Below, in pieces: positions 1-5,339 of a DNA stretch of 6,662 nt. Every line of letters starts with the position of its first letter. Within the stretch, counting starts at the first letter, position 1. Both the position numbers and the translations under genes were made by a program. The notes under the pieces are model-generated. The model did not search any database. It saw nothing but the letters and a program-made list of their open reading frames with translations, and was not told the origin of the DNA. The stretch is from the NCBI GenBank assembly GCA_937934645.1, contig CALGYZ010000078.1, positions 1-6,662 on the forward strand, given 5' to 3'. Source of the DNA: an uncultured Bacillaceae bacterium. GTDB taxonomy: Bacteria; Bacillota; Bacilli; Bacillales; Caldibacillaceae.

Positions 1-565
1 AAATGGGTTCTTTTTTGCATTTATTAAGTGAAAAAATTTAATGGCCAAGAAAGCCTAAATCACAAGGTTTTAGGTTGGTTCAGAAATCACGGTGAATAAA
101 TCAGGTTAATGTAAACTCAAGGTGGTGTATTTTTATGAGGTGACTTAGTTCCGCGGTTACTATTTATACCTCAAAATACCATAAAATAGATTTAAAATTA
201 CTCATATTACTATAAATTCAAAAAAAGTATAATAATAAAATAGTGAAAATACAATCCTATTAAAATACTATCTTTATGATAAGGAGCTCTGAATATAAAA
301 AGATTTCATTAGGAACTAAGTAACAGCTTTTAACGATGAAATTAATAATAAAATATTTAAAAAATGAGTCCATTTCATAATTACTTTATTGGTGAACGTA
401 AAGAGATCTGCGCTCACATTTGGCAAAAATTAAAAAACTTTGTTCACTTTAAAATCCTAAATTCTAATTTAAGCATTAGGAAACTATACCCTTGTTTCGT
501 TTGAATTTTTCAGGGCTTAGAACTCATCTTTACTTGAGAAAAAATTATGCACCTTGCTTTTGCCT
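1..565. other. AT-rich region without recognisable gene
   Basis: This stretch is strongly AT-rich and broken by stops on both strands, and I recognise no protein, tRNA or structured RNA in it. It does hold an imperfect inverted repeat at 124-180: GGT-G-TATTTTTATGAGGT on the left against ACCTCAAAATACC on the right, with a CCGCGG palindrome in the loop. A shorter stem (CCTAAA/TTTAGG) lies at 54-74. It is probably decayed intergenic or mobile-element sequence, given the transposase relic that ends at 566, but nothing here proves that. Confidence 0.5.
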
Positions 566-1050
566 TTAGATGTTCATTCGGCCAAATGCTAGCTTTGATG
601 TGTTATAAACAAGAGTCACAATATCAAAGGGTACCTTGACACGCCCACATGTTCGGCAACTAACGTTATCGAGTTAGAAATACTCTATAATGTTAGTATT
701 GACGTGTTCAACTACTGTACGCTGCTTGAATAACCTTTTCCATGCCTTCTTAGAGCCTATTGCCGGTGCGGTGTATTTTCTCAGATTGTTGTATTCTTTA
801 TTTTAAATACCTTCTGACCAAGGCTCCCGAGCCAATGGACTATCTTTACACTCTTTTGGCCTGGCCGAATATCTTTGAGCATTTCAAATATTTCGTCATA
901 GATGTCATAACGATATGAATGTTCTCTGACACAAGTTGATGCAAAGTTTAAATCAAAACCAACAATTTTTGGTTCATTTCTCTTGTTATAAGCAATGACA
1001 ACTTGTTGACCCATTCGATGGATTTGAAAGCAGCAGGCATCCTCAGTTAA
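566..1050 (-). pseudogene. DDE transposase relic (C-terminal part, frameshift and stop)
   Basis: Read on the minus strand, this is the decayed C-terminal part of a DDE transposase of the IS4/IS5/IS1182-like kind (DDE_Tnp_1); the exact IS family is uncertain. The first readable block contains QIHRMGQQVVIAYNKRNEP and CVREHSYRYD and runs to a TGA at 781-783. About one base is missing near 785-795. Restoring the frame gives NLRKYTAPA, then WKRLFKQRTVVEHVN, the usual C-terminal block around the catalytic glutamate, and finally VPFDIVTLVYNTSKLAFGR. A TAA at 674-676 interrupts this second block where a glutamine (F-Q-L) would be expected. The cysteine cluster normal in this region is also lost. The N-terminal half, with the first catalytic aspartates, is absent: homology stops at about 1050, where the structured repeat begins, so the 5' junction looks like an insertion or deletion point. 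The family match comes from memory of its conserved C-terminus, not from a search. Confidence 0.78.
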
Positions 1051-1054
1051 TATC

Positions 1055-1434
1055 AAGGCTGTGTTAAAGGACAATGTTGATTTTGATGTACTTTGTTGAT
1101 TGGAGTAGAAAACACGGAGACTCCTTCTAAAACGCAAAAGCATATTAGTCGTGCGTAGGCTTGTTCATGGAAGCTTCTCAGTGTCCTCCTAAAATGCTAA
1201 AGCATTTTAGCCGTGCGTGGGATATCTCGAAGAAGCTTCTCAGTGTCCTGCGGGAACAGTGAGACAGGTGAGACCCCGCAGACACAACCAAAGGAACAAA
1301 GGCTGAGAACGCCACGTCCTGCGGCGACGCCTTTGTGACCAACATCCTGTTGGCCTGAGGCCTGAGGAGGCTCAGGCCTAGATGAGCGAACCGTGCGTGG
1401 CCGTAACGGAAATCCAACAAAGTTTAACAGAGGC
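1055..1434. repeat. Structured Bacillaceae-type intergenic repeat with terminal inverted repeats
   Basis: A GC-rich, non-coding, highly folded segment stands out from its AT-rich surroundings. Its ends form an imperfect 12-bp inverted repeat, GGCTGTGTTAAA at 1057-1068 against TTTAACAGAGGC at 1423-1434 (10 of 12 positions pair). Just inside, ACTTTGTTGATTGGAG (from 1090) mirrors GGAAATCCAACAAAGT (to about 1422). Internal hairpins are CTGCGGG/CCCGCAG at 1248-1281, CCAACA/TGTTGG at 1339-1353 and AGGCCTGAG/CTCAGGCCT at 1358-1379. The phrases GATTGGAG, GGAGACTCCT, CCTGCGGGAACAG, GACCCCGCAG and GTAACGGAAATC match, as I recall it, a dispersed intergenic repeat common in Bacillaceae genomes. The layout suggests a MITE-like element or a structured RNA-forming repeat. 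No clear target-site duplication is visible. Open frames across it are accidental. Confidence 0.72.
1121..1247 (+). repeat. Imperfect ~62-bp tandem duplication inside the structured repeat
   Basis: Two diverged copies lie head to tail. Copy one (1121-1184) begins CTCCTTCTAAAACGC and ends GAAGCTTCTCAGTGTC; copy two (1186-1247) begins CCTCCTAAAATGC and ends the same way. The 18-base stretch GAAGCTTCTCAGTGTCCT is identical at 1170-1187 and 1232-1249, and TTAG(T/C)CGTGCGT(A/G)GG is shared at 1146-1159 and 1207-1220. Only the second copy runs on into CCTGCGGGAACAG, so the duplication affects the left arm of the larger element. Confidence 0.8.
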
Positions 1435-1450
1435 AACATCAAAATAATCA

Positions 1451-1476
1451 AAACCACCCGTGTGAACGGGTGGTTT
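1451..1476. repeat. Right-end hairpin of the IS200 element, possible tnpA terminator
   Basis: AAACCACCCGT at 1451-1461 pairs perfectly with ACGGGTGGTTT at 1466-1476 around a GTGA loop. It lies about 100 bp beyond the tnpA stop. On the minus strand the stem is followed by a loosely T-rich stretch (1450 downward), so it may serve both as the subterminal hairpin recognised by TnpA and as a terminator. The T-tract is weak, so the terminator role is less sure. Confidence 0.75.
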
Positions 1477-1503
1477 GTTCTACGGCTGAAAGCCTCTGTT
1501 ACT

Positions 1504-1576
1504 GGCCAGCCCTTCAAAGGGCACTGAATTGTCCGCCAACCGCACTACTTTTCCGGCAACCCTCGAAGGGTCACTG
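1504..1576. repeat. Short degenerate repeats in the IS200 3' flank
   Basis: Two related units flank a third, weaker one between tnpA and the right-end hairpin. GGCCAGCCCTTCAAAGGGCACTG at 1504-1526 and GGCAACCCTCGAAGGGTCACTG at 1555-1576 share their frame and their small hairpins (GCCCTT/AAGGGC and ACCCT/AGGGT). CGCCAACCGCACTACT at about 1533-1548 looks like a shortened copy. They are probably part of the 3' end of the IS element, either structural DNA for end recognition or remnants of local duplication. Confidence 0.55.
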
Positions 1577-1577
1577 C

Positions 1578-2060
1578 TTATTTCCTTTTATTTTTTCCCT
1601 TTACTTCTTCTCCGGTGAATGGTTCTATGTATTCCATCATACTCAGTTGCTCTACAACTATATCATCTTGAATTTGATTTCGTATGTATTCTTCTATCGC
1701 CTTTTTGTTTCTCCCTACTGTATCCACATAAAACCCTTTACACCAAAATTTTCTGTTCCCGTACCGATTTTTTAAGTTTGCATGCCGGTCAAAAATCATG
1801 AGACTGCTCCTTCCTTTTAGATATCCCACAAATGAAGATACACTTATCTTTGGTGGAATACTGACCAGCATGTGAATATGGTCTTTACATGCAGTAGCTT
1901 CTATAATTTCTACACCTTTTCTTTCACATAATTGTCTCAGTATTTGTCCAATATCCTTTTTTAACTTCCCATATATTATTTGTCTCCTGTACTTTGGAGC
2001 AAACACAATGTAATACTTACAATTCCATTTAGTATGTGCTAAACTGTTTAAGTCAGACAC
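1578..2060 (-). CDS. tnpA: IS200/IS605 family transposase TnpA (HUH tyrosine transposase)
   Basis: This 160-residue protein is a Y1 HUH single-strand transposase, which cuts the hairpin ends of its element and joins them through a 5'-phosphotyrosine. The metal-binding HUH motif is visible as H61-I-H63 in CKDHIHMLVSIPP. The catalytic tyrosine is Y125 in EEYIRNQ, with Q129 four residues later as the third metal ligand, the spacing seen in ISHp608 TnpA. The typical N-terminus (LNSLAHTKWNCKYYIVFAPKYRR) and the middle block SVSSFVGYLKGRSSL are present. I choose the GTG at 2060 because AGGAGGG at 2068-2074 lies 7 bases upstream and the protein then has family length; the frame stays open further upstream without a conserved sequence or a ribosome binding site. 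All key residues are present, so the enzyme looks functional. Confidence 0.95.
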   Translation of the reverse strand: MSDLNSLAHTKWNCKYYIVFAPKYRRQIIYGKLKKDIGQILRQLCERKGVEIIEATACKDHIHMLVSIPPKISVSSFVGYLKGRSSLMIFDRHANLKNRYGNRKFWCKGFYVDTVGRNKKAIEEYIRNQIQDDIVVEQLSMMEYIEPFTGEEVKGKNKRK

Positions 2061-2082
2061 AATAGATCCCTCCTGGTTGTTT

Positions 2083-2104
2083 ATTTTGGTTGGCAGACCA
2101 AAAT
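2083..2104 (-). promoter_or_regulatory. Stem-loop in the tnpA leader
   Basis: ATTTTGGT at 2083-2090 pairs perfectly with ACCAAAAT at 2097-2104 around a 6-nt loop. It sits 9 bases ahead of the tnpA ribosome binding site, near the predicted 5' end of the transcript. IS200 elements are known for leader structures that limit tnpA expression by blocking read-through or translation; this stem is a candidate for that role, by analogy only. Confidence 0.5.
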
Positions 2105-2106
2105 CT

Positions 2107-2115
2107 ATTGTAACA
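2107..2115 (-). promoter_or_regulatory. Candidate extended -10 promoter of tnpA
   Basis: On the minus strand TGTTACAAT reads as an extended -10 (TG-N-TACAAT, five of six matches to TATAAT) about 47 bases upstream of the tnpA GTG. I see no good -35 at the normal distance; TTGTAT at 2137-2142 is about 24 bases away. A start near 2100 would place the leader stem-loop at the very 5' end of the mRNA. Confidence 0.35.
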
Positions 2116-2160
2116 CCATGAGGGAGCTTTTTTTTGATACAACGCTGAAAGTTTTCCAGG

Positions 2161-2181
2161 ACCATACGCCTAGCGTATGGT
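2161..2181. repeat. Left-end hairpin of the IS200 element
   Basis: ACCATACGC at 2161-2169 and GCGTATGGT at 2173-2181 form a perfect 9-bp stem with a CTA loop. It lies about 100 bp upstream of the tnpA start, where IS200 elements carry the subterminal palindrome bound by TnpA. Confidence 0.72.
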
Positions 2182-2195
2182 TTTCTTAATCCAAT

Positions 2196-2243
2196 AAAAA
2201 AGCAAGTAAAGAAAAACAAACCGTTTTCCCCACTTGCTTTTAT
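2196..2243 (-). terminator. Rho-independent terminator of the ABC/LytTR/DUF3021 operon
   Basis: AAAAGCAAGT (2198-2207) pairs perfectly with ACTTGCTTTT (2232-2241) across a 24-nt loop. Read on the minus strand the stem is followed by a T-run (CTTTTTTATT). It lies about 110 bp past the last stop of the operon and just outside the IS200 element, so it plausibly ends that transcript. The A/T-rich stem and T-run on the other side could also stop plus-strand transcription. Confidence 0.65.
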
Positions 2244-2352
2244 TTTGGGAACTTATCAGTCAACTTCTATCCCGATGCCGAATACCACGAAACAACACGG
2301 GACTATTTTCTGCGCCCAAACGGCAACAATCCTCCCGGTTCCATTTTATCGT

Positions 2353-2759
2353 TCATTTTTCATCTTCAAACTGGTGTTTAACCTCCACCCTTTTATAATA
2401 GAAATATTTCCCGAACCAAAAAGCGGCATAAACGATGAGAAATGCAACAAAACTTATTAAAATGGCCTGCGCACTGAATGGAATCCACTTAGCAATGAAA
2501 AAAACAATGACAAAATAAACAGCGATGGACAGAAAAAAATGAATGATTGTTTTTTCAAGGAGCTCCATCCGTTGTCATCAAAAATAAAGGAAGCCAGGCC
2601 GAAATATATCCCGAGAATAAAGGAACAGAGCATATAAAGCCATATTTGATCAACCGTTGCATCGGCACCCGTGAATTTTACAATCGTGAGGACAACGAAA
2701 GTAAAAATACCGCCGAGCGCAATCCCCATCATGCTTCTTCTCAAAGCCTCAATGATCAT
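2353..2759 (-). pseudogene. DUF3021 family membrane protein, split by a one-base frameshift
   Basis: The gene starts at ATG 2759 with GGGAGGG seven bases upstream and overlaps the LytTR reading frame by 11 bp, a sign of translational coupling. Read straight, the frame runs to residue 68 and then enters a wrong frame that stops at 2457. Adding one base in the A-run at 2550-2555 restores a 135-residue protein ending at 2353. That protein has four membrane segments, near residues 8-28, 39-60, 71-91 and 96-116, and a charged C-terminal tail ending KRVEVKHQFEDEK, the normal length and layout for DUF3021. The frame switch falls at DDNGWSSLKK | TIIHFF, inside the family's usual W-S-L-x-K-Q-T-I-I-H-F type junction. 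DUF3021 proteins are typically encoded with LytTR regulators and probably act as their membrane partners. The second half has an ATG at 2568 but no ribosome binding site, so separate translation is unlikely. Confidence 0.85.
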
Positions 2760-3210
2760 CAGACTGCCCTCCCATCGCCAACCGTTTCTTGATTGCTGCC
2801 ACATATTTTCGCGAAATATATTCTTTATTCCCTGAACGGAAATAGACACATAGATTGCCGTTAAATGATAATTCAAAGCGCTCAATTTGATTGAGATTGC
2901 CAATCACAGATTTCGAAAAGCGCATAAAACCGTAAGGTGACAACATTTCTTCCACCTCATAAAGCTTCGTCCGTATTTCAATATTTCTTTTTCGTATGCG
3001 GGCAAAAATTTTTCTGTTTTCAGCATAGATAAAATCAATCTCGCCGGGCTCGAGGAGAACTGTTTGGTCAGACTCCATGCCGAAAAGGCGCAGGCGATTT
3101 TTTCCCTTAATCATAGCAACAATTTATTCCAGTTCTTCGTTCCACTCATTTGTCTTGATTGTAATCTACGGTTCTGTGTGCTTTTCATCAATTTCAATGT
3201 TCAGTTTCAT
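2749..3210 (-). pseudogene. LytTR-family DNA-binding regulator with two in-frame stop codons
   Basis: This would be a 153-residue LytTR regulator of the short type paired with DUF3021, made of an N-terminal helical segment of about 45 residues and a LytTR DNA-binding domain (about 47-147). The start is supported by GGAGG at 3218-3222, seven bases before ATG 3210 (another ATG lies at 3213). Translation gives MKLNIEIDEKHTEP, then TAG (codon 15, 3166-3168), ITIKTNEWNEELE, then TAA (codon 29, 3124-3126), then IVAMIKGKNRLRLFG with no further stop. Both are one substitution from likely ancestral codons (GAG and CAA). The domain itself looks intact: EIDFIYAENRKIFARIR, the KLYEVEEML helix, FMRFSKSVIGNLNQI and YISRKYVAAIKKRL. 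An internal ATG at 3114 would free the domain but has no ribosome binding site. The gene begins 20 bp after the permease stop. A LytTR protein usually binds repeats at its own promoter. Confidence 0.87.
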
Positions 3211-3230
3211 CATTTTGCCTCCAATGACAG

Positions 3231-3977
3231 CTATCCCTTGGCCCGTTTCAAAAAATTCGGGTAAAAAAATAATGCAAGGATAAAGCCCGCAAGGCCAAAC
3301 CCAAATAAAATAAGGAATGTTTGCAAGAACTCAACGGTTTGAAGCGTGCCTGCCATGGCATCCTGAAGAGCCTGATGCGCCCAATACTGCGGCAGCAAGC
3401 GGCTGATCAATTGCGATAAATCAGGCATCCTGTCAACGGGCACCCAAAGTCCCCCGAGCAGTGCCCCTCCCAAAGCGATAACCTGTGTCAAAGCAATTCC
3501 CATATTGCTTGTTTTTACGGTGACGGCCAAAGCCAATCCAATCCCGGTAACCGTAAACGTAAGAAGCAAAGATAAGACAATCAAATAAAAGGGCTGCTCC
3601 AGCGGAATTTGATAGACCAATTTTCCAAACAAAAGCAAAACCGTAATCTGTATAAATACAATATACATGCAAGAGATCCATTTTCCCAATAAATATAGAT
3701 TGGACGGAAGCGGGGTACCGGCAATTCTGGCAACCATTCCGATTTTGCTGTCTTTAAGAAAAGATTCCGTCATCGAAATCATTATAAAAAACACAAACAT
3801 AATCGTATATCCGGGAACAATGGAAAGGATAATCTCCCGGCTTTCCTGCTCACTTGCTCCGGACGTGAAAACCGATATAAATAATACCGTAAATATAATC
3901 GGCAAAATCAAAGCCCAGAATAAAAGTCCCCGATCCTGAAGATTTTTCTTCAATTCCAATGTAATAACGGCATTCAT
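3231..3977 (-). CDS. ABC-2 type transporter permease
   Basis: This 248-residue polytopic membrane protein is the membrane half of an ABC-2 type exporter; its ATPase partner is encoded 41 bp upstream. It has about six hydrophobic segments: one after a short N-terminal amphipathic stretch (near 17-37), a pair near 50-70 and 102-122, further ones near 129-152 and 158-181, and a last one near 216-240. Family hallmarks are the long loop after the first segment (SGASEQESREI), VPGYTIMFVFFIMISMTES, the RIAGTPLP cytoplasmic motif, and GGLWVPVDRMPDL with a following LLPQYWAHQAL stretch. GGAGGG lies about eight bases before the ATG. The substrate cannot be read from sequence; drugs, antimicrobial peptides or lipids are usual for the family. 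The gene is intact, unlike the two regulatory genes after it. Confidence 0.93.
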   Translation of the reverse strand: MNAVITLELKKNLQDRGLLFWALILPIIFTVLFISVFTSGASEQESREIILSIVPGYTIMFVFFIMISMTESFLKDSKIGMVARIAGTPLPSNLYLLGKWISCMYIVFIQITVLLLFGKLVYQIPLEQPFYLIVLSLLLTFTVTGIGLALAVTVKTSNMGIALTQVIALGGALLGGLWVPVDRMPDLSQLISRLLPQYWAHQALQDAMAGTLQTVEFLQTFLILFGFGLAGFILALFFYPNFLKRAKG

Positions 3978-4018
3978 TCTTCATCCCTCCGTTCATTTTC
4001 ATGCTTTAAAATCCGTGC

Positions 4019-4900
4019 TTAATCCCGCAATTGACTGCCAGTAAGCGAAAAAAACACATCCTCAAGCCGCGGCCTGACAAGCTCCAATTGTTCAATATCG
4101 CTGTTATGCCGTTTTGAACATTCGATGATTTTTTCCATAACCTCCAAAGGAGCATTTGAAGTGATGAAAAATCCTCCGTTTCGTTCTGAGACTGTACCAT
4201 ACTGACTGATGTTTTCCGGCAGGCAATTCCGGCCCTTAACATACACTGCAGGATTGGCGTATTTTTGAAGCAACCCTTCAATCGTGCCGTTTTCCACAAT
4301 TTCTCCCCGATCAATAAAAGCCGCTTCATCACACAGCCGTTCAATTTCCTCCATATAATGACTGGCATAAATGACTGTCCGCCCTTCTTTTTTAAAACGT
4401 TCAATCATTTGAAAAATATGAAGGCGCGACTGCGGATCTATCCCGACTGTCGGCTCATCCATAATAATCAAATCCGGCTGATGCAAAATCGCACAGCCGA
4501 TATTCAGGCGGCGTTTCATTCCCCCCGAAAAAGACTGCACCTTATCCTTTTTTCGCTCTTCGAGGCCAATGTCTGCCAGAACTTTGTTGATGCGGGTCTT
4601 TAATTCCTTCCCGCGCAACCCGTACAGCTTCCCAAAAAAAGATAAATTATCCAGGGCCGATACCGTTTCCTCAAGCGCAATATCCTGGGGGACATAACCA
4701 ATCCGGTTTTTTTGACCGGAACAGTGAATTTCCCCGTCGAAATCATGAATAATTAAAGCAATGATTTTGATTAATGTTGATTTACCTGCCCCGTTTGGAC
4801 CGACGAGACCATAGCAAACACCATTTGAAATATTTATAGATACATTGTTTAATGCCCTGACAGAGGCATAAGTTTTGCTCACATTCTTTACTGCCAGCAA
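4019..4900 (-). CDS. ABC-2 type transporter ATP-binding protein
   Basis: This 293-residue cytoplasmic ATPase drives the permease encoded next to it. All nucleotide-binding motifs are present: Walker A GPNGAGKST (34-42), Q-loop at Q72 (YVPQD), signature SFSGGMKRR (123-131), Walker B LIIMDEP (144-150), a D-loop in GIDPQSR and the switch histidine H181. The C-terminal ~80 residues, ending RPRLEDVFFSLTG, are typical of CcmA/DrrA-like exporter ATPases. The start is TTG at 4900, preceded by AAAGGAGGGTG; no ATG gives a better position. It opens a minus-strand operon whose leader (4901-5003) carries a dyad with a T-tract. Family and motif assignment is firm, substrate is not. Confidence 0.95.
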   Translation of the reverse strand: MLAVKNVSKTYASVRALNNVSINISNGVCYGLVGPNGAGKSTLIKIIALIIHDFDGEIHCSGQKNRIGYVPQDIALEETVSALDNLSFFGKLYGLRGKELKTRINKVLADIGLEERKKDKVQSFSGGMKRRLNIGCAILHQPDLIIMDEPTVGIDPQSRLHIFQMIERFKKEGRTVIYASHYMEEIERLCDEAAFIDRGEIVENGTIEGLLQKYANPAVYVKGRNCLPENISQYGTVSERNGGFFITSNAPLEVMEKIIECSKRHNSDIEQLELVRPRLEDVFFSLTGSQLRD

Positions 4901-4937
4901 TGTAAAACACCCTCCTTTACCGTCTGCATAATTATGG

Positions 4938-5003
4938 CAAATAAAAATCCGGCAGTCTCTGCATACTGAATAACACGCTAAATCATATGCTTAAGATGCC
5001 GGA
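4938..5003 (-). promoter_or_regulatory. Bipartite dyad with T-tract upstream of the ABC operon
   Basis: TCCGGCA-N6-GCATA at 4948-4965 is mirrored by TATGC-N6-TGCCGGA at 4986-5003, centred at about 4975. On the minus strand the RNA would fold into a 7-bp GC-rich stem, an internal loop and a 5-bp stem capped by a 20-nt loop, followed at once by TTTTTATTT. That is the form of an intrinsic terminator, ending roughly 40 bases before the TTG of the ATPase gene, so an attenuator is possible. A two-site operator for a dimeric regulator is the other reading. A -10-like TATGAT also lies inside the dyad on the minus strand (about 4980-4985). A separate perfect palindrome, CATAATTATG, lies at 4927-4936. 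Confidence 0.55.
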
Positions 5004-5106
5004 ATTATGGAATGTAGTGATAAGTCATTTTTTAAGGATATCCTTCCCTGCCCGGGTTGATCATTGAGGTTTACGTGAACATTGGAAGTTGTAATCTTTT
5101 AAGACC

Positions 5107-5157
5107 GGAAAAGGGCGGCAACTAATGATGTTTTGCCCCTTTCCTTTTGATTTTTTT
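5107..5157 (+). terminator. Strong plus-strand Rho-independent terminator
   Basis: GGAAAAGGGC (5107-5116) pairs with GCCCCTTTCC (5135-5144) in a 10-position stem with one mismatch. It is followed by TTTTGA and seven T residues (5151-5157). It points along the plus strand, although every accepted gene here is on the minus strand and nothing coding is visible upstream. It may end a small RNA or be the remnant of a lost gene. Confidence 0.7.
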
Positions 5158-5339
5158 ATAAAAAGATCAAATAAATATTCAGTGGGGATAGAAAAAGGTG
5201 TGGGAAATGAGAAGCTGAGGGAGATATGGTAAGTGCTATAGATAGCGGGGCCCGAAGTGAGTTTTTTAGTTCATGAACAGGGAGACGGTTTGGGAAAGTT
5301 ATTTCCATGTAGAGTGTTTTCTTCAAATTAGGTAGTAGT

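Larger units (their letters stand above)
1445..2190 (-). mobile_element. IS200-type insertion sequence (IS200/IS605 family, tnpA only)
   Basis: This element of roughly 745 bp has one gene, tnpA, flanked by end-proximal hairpins instead of classical inverted repeats, as expected of single-strand transposing IS200 elements. On the minus strand its left end carries a 9-bp stem with a 3-nt loop (2161-2181) and its right end an 11-bp stem with a 4-nt loop (1451-1476). No tnpB or accessory gene is present, which puts it in the IS200 group. The length is close to the ~700 bp usual for such elements. The exact cleavage sites are not determined and the given limits are approximate. It lies directly downstream of the operon terminator at 2198-2241 and only about 10-20 bp from the structured repeat. 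The intact gene and hairpins suggest a recent or still active copy. Confidence 0.82.

Noticed and set aside
1051..1143. N-terminal ~30 codons joined to the transposase relic (start at 1143)
   Set aside because: These codons come from the left arm of the structured repeat (GGCTGTGTTAAA and GATTGGAG regions), so the apparent start is a chance fusion.
1178..1517. Open frames of 80 and 106 codons on the minus strand
   Set aside because: They run through the structured repeat and the IS200 end, have low-complexity composition and no ribosome binding site, and their residues follow from the hairpin sequence.
2300..2357. 17-codon frame MNDKMEPGGLLPFGRRK overlapping the DUF3021 stop by ATGA
   Set aside because: The overlap looks like coupling, but the frame is very short, unrecognised and ends at once in a stop.
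2353..2568. Separate 71-residue membrane protein starting at ATG 2568
   Set aside because: No ribosome binding site; its sequence is the second half of DUF3021 and joins the first half after one base is added.
3433..4404. Frames antisense or shifted within the ABC permease and ATPase genes
   Set aside because: They overlap well-supported genes with complete motifs and have no features of their own.
4948..5003. LytTR binding direct repeats upstream of the operon
   Set aside because: The elements found are inverted, GC-rich and unlike the usual LytTR direct-repeat pattern, so I do not claim autoregulation by the LytTR protein through them.
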